Part shown: positions 1 through 7,420 of the stretch, piece by piece | Position numbering within the stretch: position 1 is the first letter of the stretch | Layout of the letters: each line of letters starts with the position of its first letter | Source of the DNA: Nocardia otitidiscaviarum NBRC 14405 | Lineage (GTDB): Bacteria > Actinomycetota > Actinomycetes > Mycobacteriales > Mycobacteriaceae | Length of the DNA stretch: 44,759 nt | Direction: 5' to 3' | Assembly (NCBI RefSeq): GCF_000308635.1 | Contig: NZ_BAGD01000070.1 | Location: 1-44,759 of the forward strand | The notes under the pieces: model-generated | Database searches by the model: none | What the model was told of the DNA's origin: nothing | What the model saw: the letters and a program-made list of their open reading frames with translations, nothing else | Position numbers and translations under genes: made by a program

Positions 1-2
1 CC

Positions 3-671
3 GCCGAAGCAGCGGAGGCCAGGATCGCGGAGGCGGTCGCGGCCCGTGATGACGCCCTGCGCGAGGTCGAACGAATCACCACCCAGGCCGCCGACGACGT
101 ATTCGCCGCCCGCGCCGCTGCCGAGACCGAGATCCGGGAGGTGCGCCGCGAAACCGCCGCGGAGATCGAGCGGATACGCGAGCAGGCCACCGAGGACATC
201 GACCTGGCCCGCACCAAGGCCGCCGCCGAAATCGAACAGGTGCGCCGCGACGCCGCCCAACGCGTCACCGCCGCGGGCGCCGAACGCGATCTCGCGGTGC
301 AGCGGGCCGCCGATGCCGACCGAGCCATCGAGCGCGCCGAAAACGCTGTCGCCGAACGCAATCAGGCCCTTACCGAAACCCGCGACGAACTCCGGCAGGT
401 CCGCGCCGAACTGGAACGCACCCGCATCGAGTTCACCGAATCCCGCCGCACCGCCGCCGCCGACATCGCCGCCGTACGCACCGAGGCCGCGGCCGCTCTC
501 GACAAGGCCCAACACGACGCCGCCGCCAAACTCGCCGCCCTGGACGACGCCCGCGCCCAAACCCTGGCCCGAGCCGAACGCGCCGAACGACAACTCGACG
601 AACTGCTGGCCGCTCGCCGCGACGGCCCGGCTCTGTCCACTCGGTCACCGAAAGCAGATCGGGTCGGATGA
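3..671 (+). CDS. Coiled-coil protein, KfrA-like (5' end missing)
   Basis: The frame is open from the window edge, so the N-terminus lies outside. The visible 222 residues are almost entirely Ala, Glu, Arg, Asp and Gln in continuous heptad-like order with no Pro until the last residues, which predicts one long coiled coil. Long alanine/arginine-rich coiled coils after a short N-terminal DNA-binding domain are typical of the KfrA-like proteins of actinobacterial genomes and plasmids, but that N-terminal domain is not visible. The protein ends with a short polar tail and a TGA. An SMC-like or other structural coiled-coil protein is an equally good reading from this fragment. The G/C-rich third positions of this frame support it over the overlapping frames. 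The convergent gene downstream ends 57 bases away. Confidence 0.7.
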   Translation, partial: AEAAEARIAEAVAARDDALREVERITTQAADDVFAARAAAETEIREVRRETAAEIERIREQATEDIDLARTKAAAEIEQVRRDAAQRVTAAGAERDLAVQRAADADRAIERAENAVAERNQALTETRDELRQVRAELERTRIEFTESRRTAAADIAAVRTEAAAALDKAQHDAAAKLAALDDARAQTLARAERAERQLDELLAARRDGPALSTRSPKADRVG

Positions 672-728
672 AACCCATCTCGCGTGGGCTCCTGATCTCC
701 GCGGCCGCCTGCGCCGCAAGATTTTCTC

Positions 729-1142
729 TCAGAGTCCTAATTGGCGCAAGAGCTGCTCGATCTGTGGCGCTACAGTAATCCAACGTCCAGATTGCAGTGA
801 CGCGTAGATCACGCGTGGTTCCACCCTCGAGGTACGGAAGTCCAATGCGAACGGCTGGTCGTAGCCGAGATCTCCGATCAGTACCGACAGGGCGGGATCG
901 ATATCGCCGGGTGGGGTCGACTCGTCCGGGCGGCCGCACAGGGCCGGTGCCTGAGCAGCAACATCGATCCAGTGTCGGTTCTCGGTTCGCATGTACTCGA
1001 GCGAGTAGAAGTTCGGCTGCTGCGGCTCCTCACCAAAAATCTGTTTCAGGAGCCGCGTGTCCGGCGCCTTCCATCGGCCTTCCCTGATCGCCCCCACCAG
1101 GGTCTCCGGCAACGGCAGACCATTGATCTCTGTCACCGTCAT
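729..1142 (-). CDS. Probable SUKH/SMI1-KNR4-like immunity protein
   Basis: This is a 137-residue cytosolic protein with no signal peptide or membrane segment. The C-terminal half carries the pattern typical of SUKH (SMI1/KNR4) proteins: an IGDLG turn near residue 90, a PFALDFR strand near 97-103, a PRVIY strand, then W-x-x-VAP leading into a final helix that ends LGL. The start codon overlaps the stop of the upstream gene by four bases (ATGA at 1139-1142), so the two are translationally coupled. Many SUKH proteins are immunity proteins for secreted polymorphic toxins, and a small gene right behind a toxin-like ORF fits that role. The family call rests on remembered pattern only. It could be another small immunity fold. 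Confidence 0.5.
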   Translation of the reverse strand: MTVTEINGLPLPETLVGAIREGRWKAPDTRLLKQIFGEEPQQPNFYSLEYMRTENRHWIDVAAQAPALCGRPDESTPPGDIDPALSVLIGDLGYDQPFALDFRTSRVEPRVIYASLQSGRWITVAPQIEQLLRQLGL

Positions 1143-1801
1143 ACGTCAGACTCCACCTTTCTACCAGTGATTTCATGTAGAGTTCTCATGATTTCCGGAC
1201 GCAAGTCCTCCGGGACGAACGGCCCGTCGAAGCTACGGTTTTCACCATTCACCGACCTGGATGTCCACCTACAGCCAAGAGAGCCATCCTCACGCAAGAC
1301 TGCACTGAACCCGACACTCTCGCCGTAATCACGATTTATCGCTTGCAGAAGTTTGTCCTCGACATCCACATGACCTCCGTACCGGGATACCAGGTTCGTT
1401 GGCTCTCCTGGGATATCGAGCCTTGTCGTATCACCACTCGGGTAGGCGAGCATTTTCCGGGTGCCAGGGTGGTAGACGCCGCTGAAACCCGACCCGGGAC
1501 CAAAGGCGCGGAGCCGGTCGGCACTGAACATGGCAAGGTTTGTCAAGGAGTTCTCGACATCGTGAGGCGACAGCAACGGTGCCGGTGGAACGGCCTGGCC
1601 TGTGCCCTCGATAGGGTGCTTCACCTGTTCGGCAGCCAACGCGTCGGCGTCACCTGCCCCACCGCTGACAGTCCGAAGGCCGTTCGCACCGAGCGGGCCG
1701 CCGTAGCTCCTTTCGATGTACTCGGCGATGCGTGGTATCTGCTGGCTGCGCAGTCCATCGGCTACGCCCTTGAAGAACTCCGGCAGCCTCGACCCTGTCA
1801 A
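1139..1801 (-). CDS. Polymorphic toxin-like protein, C-terminal effector domain
   Basis: The ORF has 220 codons with a TTG start preceded by GAGGA. Residues 1-35 (a RLPEFFKGVADGL-type helix) resemble the linker found after WXG100/ESX-type N-terminal domains in actinobacterial toxins. Residues 35-90 are Gly/Ala/Pro-rich and disordered. From about residue 100 there is a compact domain with GVYHPGTRK, LAYPSGDT, a YGGHVDVEDKL helix and a CRWTSRSVNG strand. No HExxH, paired-Cys deaminase or HNH signature is present, so the activity is unknown. The gene lacks a WXG100 domain of its own, and possible remnants of one lie immediately upstream. The four-base overlap with a SUKH-like gene is the main reason to call it a toxin. 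An orphan toxin tip left by recombination is also possible. Confidence 0.5.
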   Translation of the reverse strand: MTGSRLPEFFKGVADGLRSQQIPRIAEYIERSYGGPLGANGLRTVSGGAGDADALAAEQVKHPIEGTGQAVPPAPLLSPHDVENSLTNLAMFSADRLRAFGPGSGFSGVYHPGTRKMLAYPSGDTTRLDIPGEPTNLVSRYGGHVDVEDKLLQAINRDYGESVGFSAVLREDGSLGCRWTSRSVNGENRSFDGPFVPEDLRPEIMRTLHEITGRKVESDV

Positions 1802-1947
1802 CGGTCCTCACATGCTGCTGCTCCGCACCAGCCACGCCGAAATCCGCCTCGGCGTAACGGTTTCGGCAGCATCCACACGGATCAGGCCGCTGCTGTCGGC
1901 GACACCGGTCGGCACCCGACCCCGCGATCGCCTGCACCTGATCCCAC
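1802..1947 (-). pseudogene. Possible decayed ESX/WXG100-type ORF fragment
   Basis: The 338 bases from 1802 to 2139 contain no convincing intact gene. On the minus strand one frame reads SSGLIRVDAAE and then runs into a stop. A second frame, shifted by one base, reads RYAEADFGVAGAEQQHVRTVDR across the start of the toxin-like gene. These two pieces resemble the first and last parts of the roughly 100-residue secretion-targeting proteins that usually precede such toxins, with the middle missing. Both frames have G/C-rich third positions, so codon use does not settle the matter. From 1948 to 2139 nothing further is seen apart from the start of the small plus-strand gene at 2140. Confidence 0.2.
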
Positions 1948-2139
1948 GTTCACGCTCGCCATGGTGAAACCGTACCGGAAGTTGTTTCCGCACGCCGGTC
2001 TTGACAAGGACGAGTAATAGCGCCCCAGGACAGCATGACCGCAGCGCATCAGCTTGCTAGCACGGAGCGCGCCGTGGGTACGCGCCTGAGCATGACTTAC
2101 CCGTGCGACTAGCTCTCCGGTCCGGATACCCTCGTCCGC

Positions 2140-2316
2140 ATGGACGACTACCGCGAACGGCTCATGCGCGATCCGGAGCTGGAGACGCACGACATGCTCG
2201 AGGACGGGCCGCTCTATCGAGGGCCGTCCCCACGGATGCGGTTGATGGCGGCGATTGTCGCGGCGTCGCTCTTCCTGGGAGCCGCGGCGACCGTGACGCT
2301 GTTGGCGCTGTCCTGA
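2140..2316 (+). CDS. Small single-pass membrane protein (58 aa)
   Basis: This 58-residue ORF has a charged N-terminal half rich in Asp, Glu and Arg (MDDYRERLMRDPELE). A single hydrophobic helix follows at about residues 35-57, after an Arg-containing stretch, and predicts a type II or tail-anchored membrane protein. An in-frame stop at 2110-2112 limits the start to the ATG at 2140. No strong ribosome binding site is visible. It ends five bases before the convergent hypothetical gene. I recognise no family. The clean topology and actinobacterial codon use favour a real gene. Confidence 0.5.
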   Translation: MDDYRERLMRDPELETHDMLEDGPLYRGPSPRMRLMAAIVAASLFLGAAATVTLLALS

Positions 2317-2321
2317 AGGGG

Positions 2322-3749
2322 TCAGTCCGCGAGCACGGACGGCAGGGAGATGGACCAGGAGCCGTCGGCGTCGATCTGGAGGGTGTGCGATCCGGCGGGG
2401 AGGGCCACGGTGCCGCGGTATGGTCCGATGCCGTCCACGAGCAGTGTGGGCCACGGGGTGTGTGCGACCACTCGGAAACGGGCGGATCCGGTGTGAGAGA
2501 CGCGGAGTTCGGCGAATCCCATGCGAAGCCGGGACGGGACCCGCAGGACCGCTGATCCCGCGCCCGACGCCCGCCCGTTCCATCTGGGGGCATTGCTCAG
2601 CCGGTCGATCGTTACGCGCCACCGCATATCTGCGGAGGTGTCGATGTGCAGCGTCGCCGGGACCACCCCGAGATCCAGCGGAAGCACACCGCGATACGCG
2701 CCGACCGCCTGCGCCAGCACCGCGAGCTCGGTGCCGTGCTCGCTCCGGCTGGATACGCGAAATGGGCTGTCGCCGTCCATGATCAGGCTCACGGTGTGGC
2801 TGACGCCCGGGGTCAGCCGTAGTCCCAGCACGGCGGATCCGCGACCGACGCTGGCGTCGGGCAGTTCTCTCGACCCCAGCGGCAGCCCCGGACCGAGGGA
2901 GAGCCGAGGCTCGGGCGCCGGTCGGGGGGCGGGTTGCGGCCGTGATGGCGCGGCGGGCGGGCCGGCGGGACGCGACGCGCGTGCGGCATGTGCCGACCGG
3001 GTCCGTCGCGACAACAGCGCGGGCATCGCTGCCGTCTGTCCGATGGTCACCCACAGATCCAGCGTGCTGCGCACGCGCTCATCGATGAGGTGGTGCAAAT
3101 CCGCGTTGTCCAGTGCCGGATGCAGCCCGACGAGATAGTCCGACTGCACCGCCGCCTGCCCGGCCAGGGCGCGAATGCGGTTCAACTTCGGTTCGTACTC
3201 CGCGGGCGTGTCAATTTCGAGGGCGTACACGGCGGCTTCGGCCAGCTGTCGAGCGGTGGACACCGCGGCGGTCAGGGCATGACGATGTGGCCGTGGGGTA
3301 TTGGTCGCGACCGGACCCACCTGAAGCGAGGTCGGCACCGGCAGGACGGCGGTGATCTCGAACCGCGGATCGATGGTGGCGGCGCGGGCGAATTTCAGCC
3401 ACTGCTCCACCATGTTCAGCCATCGCCACACCAGGTCATAGGTCACCGGCGGCACGTACCCGGCGGTACGGGGATCGACGGCGTACACCGTATCCAGCAC
3501 GGATTCGCTGAGCGTCTGCCATGCGGTCGCCGACCAGGCGGCGAGCAGCCGCGACTGGGTCGCCGGTGACGCCTGCCAGACGCTGTGCCCGGCGAGCGTC
3601 AGTTCCGCGCGCGCCTGGTCGGCCAGCAACTGTTCCTGATGCGCCGCCCGTCCGGCCGCGCGCAGGGCCTCCAGCACCCCCGCATCCCGTTCGCCCTGCC
3701 GTAGTGCGCGCAGGCGGGTCCGCAGGTTCGGCCGTGGGCCCTCCGTCAC
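2322..3749 (-). CDS. Hypothetical protein with two tandem C-terminal beta modules
   Basis: The protein has 475 residues from the GTG at 3749, which has GGAGGGG just upstream; an in-frame GTG at 3767 lacks such a site. Residues 1-235 look all-helical and Arg/Ala-rich. Residues 235-285 are a Pro/Arg/Ala linker. The last 170 residues are a duplication of an 80-90 residue unit (about 304-385 and 398-475). Each copy shows GSAVL, then FRV, then G-x-YRG (350-354 and 442-446), then TLxID and a Trp strand. No signal peptide or transmembrane helix is seen, so it is probably cytoplasmic. I do not recognise the family. The repeated beta unit could be a carbohydrate- or protein-binding fold, but that is speculation. 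Confidence 0.7.
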   Translation of the reverse strand: MTEGPRPNLRTRLRALRQGERDAGVLEALRAAGRAAHQEQLLADQARAELTLAGHSVWQASPATQSRLLAAWSATAWQTLSESVLDTVYAVDPRTAGYVPPVTYDLVWRWLNMVEQWLKFARAATIDPRFEITAVLPVPTSLQVGPVATNTPRPHRHALTAAVSTARQLAEAAVYALEIDTPAEYEPKLNRIRALAGQAAVQSDYLVGLHPALDNADLHHLIDERVRSTLDLWVTIGQTAAMPALLSRRTRSAHAARASRPAGPPAAPSRPQPAPRPAPEPRLSLGPGLPLGSRELPDASVGRGSAVLGLRLTPGVSHTVSLIMDGDSPFRVSSRSEHGTELAVLAQAVGAYRGVLPLDLGVVPATLHIDTSADMRWRVTIDRLSNAPRWNGRASGAGSAVLRVPSRLRMGFAELRVSHTGSARFRVVAHTPWPTLLVDGIGPYRGTVALPAGSHTLQIDADGSWSISLPSVLAD

Positions 3750-4035
3750 TTCCCCTCCTTCGATCACCCATACCGTAGCCGATCTTGTTCTGCGGCCTCC
3801 TCATTCGGACCATTCGGTCATTCAACCGCAGGTCAGAGCCTACGTGCGGACTGCGCGATGAATCTTCACCCCGAAGATTTCAATGCTGATGGAATCCCGG
3901 GCTTACACCTGTATCGTCAGATGCGAACGACTGCTCCACACGGACGCGATCTGGAATGATCTTCTGTCGTGGTTCCGCCTACCGGCGAGCTGCCCGTGCG
4001 ATCATCGACCGCTGGTGCACGGAAGGGTAAAGGGG

Positions 4036-4857
4036 TTGCGAGACTTGAATATCAACGCCATGCGGGCACGGCAATCACGGCCGAGTGTGGCGCGCGTGTA
4101 CAGCTACGTGCTCGGTGGGCGCGACAACTACGGGGTGGACAAGGACGTCGGGGATTTCTTCATGGGCGATCTCCCCGGGTCGGAGATGCTGGCCATTACG
4201 AATCGTCAAGCCATCCTCCGCGCGGCCCGTGATATGGCTTCGGACGGCATCCGCCAAGTCATCGATATGGGCTGCGGACTGCCGACCGACGAGAACGTGC
4301 ACGATGTGTTGCGGCGCAAGGTCCCCGATGCGCGTGTGGTGTACGTCGACAACGATCCGTTCGTGGTGGCGCACGGGCGGGCGCTGCTGGCCATCGACGA
4401 GAACATCGCGGTGGTGGAGGCCGATGTCGGCGACCCGGCGGCGATTCGGGAGCATCCCGATGTGCAGCGGCTGATCGATTTCGACGAGCCCGTCGGCATC
4501 ATCTTCGGCGTGGTGCTCAGCTTCCTCGATGACGAGGCCGATCCGGCCGCGGTGGTACGGGACTGGTCGCAGCGCCTCGCGCCCGAAAGTCGTGTCTACA
4601 TCTCGCATTTCCGCACCGGGCGTACTCGGGAGGCGGTCGCCACCGAGCGCAAGATCCGGGACGCCTTCGGGGTCGGAACCTGGCGCGACGAGGAGAAGAT
4701 CAAGAGCTTCTTCGGCGATCTCGAACTGCTCGAGCCGGGAATGGCACCGTGCGCCCGCTGGCGGCCGGAACCGCCCGCACCGGGAACCGATCCGGTGCAG
4801 AAGGATCTGAGCATCTGGGAGGACCTCATCGTGGCGGGGATGGCCCGCAAGCGCTGA
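4036..4857 (+). CDS. SAM-dependent methyltransferase (Methyltransf_19/DUF574 family)
   Basis: This is a class I methyltransferase of the actinobacterial family formerly called DUF574. Right after the start comes the hallmark ARVYSYVLGGRDNY segment, then the SAM-binding VIDMGCGLPT glycine loop, the acidic end of strand 2 in VVYVDNDP, and VVEADVGDP. The substrate is unknown; the family is abundant in Streptomyces and Nocardia. The frame is open back to 3883, but family resemblance begins at about 4045-4060. TTG at 4036 has GGAAGGG eight bases upstream, while TTG 4045 and ATG 4060 are alternatives. The protein is cytoplasmic, about 273 residues, the usual size. It stands alone, convergent with the DUF4913 gene five bases away. 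The 286-base gap upstream (3750-4035) shows only a short direct repeat (ATTCGGACC/ATTCGGTC). Confidence 0.85.
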   Translation: MRDLNINAMRARQSRPSVARVYSYVLGGRDNYGVDKDVGDFFMGDLPGSEMLAITNRQAILRAARDMASDGIRQVIDMGCGLPTDENVHDVLRRKVPDARVVYVDNDPFVVAHGRALLAIDENIAVVEADVGDPAAIREHPDVQRLIDFDEPVGIIFGVVLSFLDDEADPAAVVRDWSQRLAPESRVYISHFRTGRTREAVATERKIRDAFGVGTWRDEEKIKSFFGDLELLEPGMAPCARWRPEPPAPGTDPVQKDLSIWEDLIVAGMARKR

Positions 4858-4862
4858 AGCTC

Positions 4863-5240
4863 CTATGCGGTCGGATCGGTGAACAGCCCCTTCCGGGGTG
4901 AGACCAGCGGCAGCGGGCCGAGCATGCTCTGATGCCCGTTGGTCACCGAGCAGAACCGGAAGGGTCCGTTCGCCGCGAGTAACCGGGCCATCTGCGGATC
5001 GGCGTGATCGAGGAACCACACGCTCAGTCCCGTGCGTGAATCCAGGCGGTAGTGCTCCCAGGCCCGCCACAGCACATCCAGCCGCGCCACCGCCTCCGCG
5101 TGCTTCCACCATTCGACGCACCACGCCTGGTTCGGGTCGTTGACCACGTCGCGCCGGTACACCACGCTGAGGTAGTTCTCGACGAACTCGATCACGGACG
5201 GGTAGACGTACGGTGAACTCCAGTCACTCATGCCGTCCAT
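4863..5240 (-). CDS. DUF4913 domain-containing protein
   Basis: The protein has 125 residues. The DUF4913 pattern fills most of it: EFVENYLSVVYRR near residues 18-30, a WCVEWWKHAEAVARL block, then LWRAWEHYR and a conserved SVWFLDHADPQM segment. The function of DUF4913 is not established. In actinobacteria it is often found in conjugative or integrative elements and plasmids, either fused or beside transfer genes, so a lone copy here may be a leftover from such an element. The start is ATG at 5240, with a second in-frame ATG at 5231. Neither has a strong ribosome binding site. A palindrome, CGTCAC-T-GTGACG, lies 21-33 bases upstream of the start. Confidence 0.85.
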   Translation of the reverse strand: MDGMSDWSSPYVYPSVIEFVENYLSVVYRRDVVNDPNQAWCVEWWKHAEAVARLDVLWRAWEHYRLDSRTGLSVWFLDHADPQMARLLAANGPFRFCSVTNGHQSMLGPLPLVSPRKGLFTDPTA

Positions 5241-5260
5241 TCAACATCAGAATCGACCAA

Positions 5261-5273
5261 CGTCACTGTGACG
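5261..5273. promoter_or_regulatory. Palindrome CGTCAC-T-GTGACG upstream of the DUF4913 gene
   Basis: Two perfect six-base arms are separated by one base, 21 bases upstream of the DUF4913 start codon. The position suits an operator overlapping or just downstream of a promoter. The protein that might bind it is unknown. Confidence 0.35.
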
Positions 5274-5298
5274 CAAGAAAGTTCGCCATAACGCCGAC

Positions 5299-5919
5299 TC
5301 AATCCGCCTGATCAGCGGGTTCCCGCCACATCGACCAGACCAGCGGCCCGCCGTCGGTGAAATCGTGCTCGGCGGTCTGAACGAACCCGAAGCGCTCGTA
5401 ATAGGGGACGTTGTCGGCCTTGCTGGATTCGAGGTAGGCGGGCACGCCCTCGGCGTCGCAGCGGTCCAGGCGCGAGTTCAGCAGCGCTTGGCCGTATCCG
5501 CGCCCGCGCGCCGTGGGCAGGGTGCCGATGAAGGCCAGATACCAGTGCGGTTCGCGAGGGTGTACGTCCGCCATGCGTTCGGCCATCCGCCCGGCCAGGC
5601 GGATGCGGCCGCGGAAGGCGCGGATCATGTTCGGTGCGGCCCGCAGGGTGGCCGCGGTCGAGGCGTGCCAGTGTCCCGGCGGAGCCCAGACCGCCGCGCC
5701 GACAATGGTTCCCGCATCGTCCTCGACCACGTCCACACCGCCGTAGCGCAGGAAATGGGTGCGCGTCAGCGTGGCGTACATGAGCGCCATGCGGTCCGCC
5801 CGTACGCCGGCATCGGGAACGAAGTAGGTGGCGACGGGGTCGTCCAGGAAGGCGATGCCGAGGACGCGGGCGAGTTCGGGGATATCCGAATCGGTTGCCG
5901 GGCGAACAGTGACCTGCAT
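5299..5919 (-). CDS. GNAT family N-acetyltransferase
   Basis: The protein has 206 residues with a single GNAT fold. The N-terminus has the typical VTVRPATDSDIPELARVLG opening. Motif A, the acetyl-CoA pyrophosphate loop, appears as YLAFIGTLPTARGRGYGQAL at about residues 127-146 (R-G-R-G-Y-G). The C-terminal YYERFGFV strand is the usual GNAT end. The family transfers acetyl from acetyl-CoA to an amine; the acceptor here cannot be told. It starts at ATG 5919 and lies 58 bases upstream of the DUF4913 gene on the same strand, so read-through is possible. The upstream gap to the P450 is 84 bases and contains nothing obvious. Confidence 0.9.
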   Translation of the reverse strand: MQVTVRPATDSDIPELARVLGIAFLDDPVATYFVPDAGVRADRMALMYATLTRTHFLRYGGVDVVEDDAGTIVGAAVWAPPGHWHASTAATLRAAPNMIRAFRGRIRLAGRMAERMADVHPREPHWYLAFIGTLPTARGRGYGQALLNSRLDRCDAEGVPAYLESSKADNVPYYERFGFVQTAEHDFTDGGPLVWSMWREPADQAD

Positions 5920-6003
5920 CAGCTCAAACTACAACCAAGATCGCTCTCCGGCCACGGCCGGGACCACCGTCACCGACAGCGGAAGCGCACCGAGGCCCGC
6001 ACG

Positions 6004-7329
6004 TCACGACGGTGCGGCCGCGGCGCGCACGGTGATGCGCGCCCCGCCCGCGGGCACATGGGTGATATTGCGAATGCGCGTCCGCTCCACGGACCCGTCC
6101 TCGGGCAGTTCGAGGGCGAAGCGGCCGAGAACCTCCCGCAGCACGACGGCGCCCTCCATGAGCGAGAAGCCCGCGCCGATGCACCGGCGCACCCCGCCGC
6201 CGAACGGCAGCCAGGTATTCGGTGCGACGCTGCCGTCCAGGAACCGGTCAGGCCGGAAACGGGCGGCGTCCGGATAGGCGTCGAACCGCTGATGCGCCAA
6301 CAGAATCGAGGTCGACACGACGGTGCCCCGCGGCAGCTCGATACCGCCGATGGTCATATCGCGGGTGATTCTGCGCCCGGTGGCGGCGATGACGGTACGC
6401 CGCCGCAGCGACTCCTTGAGCACCGCCTCCAAGTACTTGTCGTCACCGTCGTGGGCGGCTCGCCGGGCGGTGTCCTGGACCTCCGGATTCGCGGCCAGCT
6501 CCTGGAACGCCCAAGCCAGCGCGGATGCGGTGGTCTCGTGCCCGGCCAGCAGCAGGGTGATGAGCTGATCGCGCAGTTCCGCGTCGGAGAGCGGCTGATC
6601 GGCCGGATGGTCGCCGGACCCCACCGCCAACAGTCGGGACAGCACATCGGCGCGCTGGTCGGTATCGGGGTGCGCACGGCGGCGGGTGATCTCGTCGAAC
6701 AGCAGGGCGTCGATAGCGAGCTGGTTCTCGCGGAAACGCCGCCATACCCCGAAGCGCGCCAGGCGCGGATACTTCCAGCCGAAGAACACGATCGGGTTGA
6801 TGTTGACGATGCGGCGCAGTCGCGGTGCGAGTTCGCCCCGCCGCCGCTCGTCGGTCATGCCGAAGACCACCTGCATGATCACATCGAGGGTGAGGTCGTT
6901 CATGCGGTCCAGGGCGGGCAGGGTGGACCCGGACGCCCACCGGTCGATATGCGTCTTGGCGATCGCCTCCACCATGGCCCGGTACCCGTGCAGCGCCGAT
7001 CCGGTGAAGGCGGGCATGAGCAGTCGCCGTGCGCGGGCGTGCTCCTGTTCGTCGGTGAGCAGCACCGAACGCTCGCCCATGATGTGCACGAGCAGCCGAT
7101 TGCCTTCGCCCGCATGCAGATCGGCCGGGTCGGCGGCGAAGATCTCCCGAATGTGCTCCGGCCGCGAGAAGATCACCACATGCTCCGCGTAGGGCGGCAC
7201 CAGGCGCAGGCTGAACACGTCGCCGTAGCGGCGGGCCGCGCGCTCGAGCAGGAAACCGCGCCACTTCGCGTACAGCACGGTCTGAACCATCCTCGGCAGC
7301 CGAGGACCCGGGGGATGGGCGGTGGGCAC
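6004..7329 (-). CDS. Cytochrome P450
   Basis: The protein has 441 residues from the GTG at 7329, which has AAGGA six bases upstream; the longer frame to 7419 lacks a site. The P450 landmarks are complete. There is a proline-rich PPGPRLP start, the oxygen-activating I-helix AGHETT at 262-267, the ExxR salt bridge E306-R309, and the heme-ligand loop FGGGVRRCIGAG with Cys383 as thiolate ligand. No membrane anchor is present, so it is a soluble bacterial class I P450 needing ferredoxin and a reductase, neither of which is encoded nearby. The overall look is closest to the CYP135/CYP138 group of mycobacteria (impression only). It lies 91 bases downstream of the WYL regulator on the same strand and opposite an epoxide hydrolase, which suggests an oxidation/epoxide-opening module. 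Confidence 0.95.
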   Translation of the reverse strand: MPTAHPPGPRLPRMVQTVLYAKWRGFLLERAARRYGDVFSLRLVPPYAEHVVIFSRPEHIREIFAADPADLHAGEGNRLLVHIMGERSVLLTDEQEHARARRLLMPAFTGSALHGYRAMVEAIAKTHIDRWASGSTLPALDRMNDLTLDVIMQVVFGMTDERRRGELAPRLRRIVNINPIVFFGWKYPRLARFGVWRRFRENQLAIDALLFDEITRRRAHPDTDQRADVLSRLLAVGSGDHPADQPLSDAELRDQLITLLLAGHETTASALAWAFQELAANPEVQDTARRAAHDGDDKYLEAVLKESLRRRTVIAATGRRITRDMTIGGIELPRGTVVSTSILLAHQRFDAYPDAARFRPDRFLDGSVAPNTWLPFGGGVRRCIGAGFSLMEGAVVLREVLGRFALELPEDGSVERTRIRNITHVPAGGARITVRAAAAPS

Positions 7330-7420
7330 GGGAATTCCTTTCGGACCGCGGGCGGCGGCGACCGCCTCTCGTCCACGGTAGGGCGCGAGCGGCCGCCGCG
7401 TGCAGATATGTTCGGCCAAT

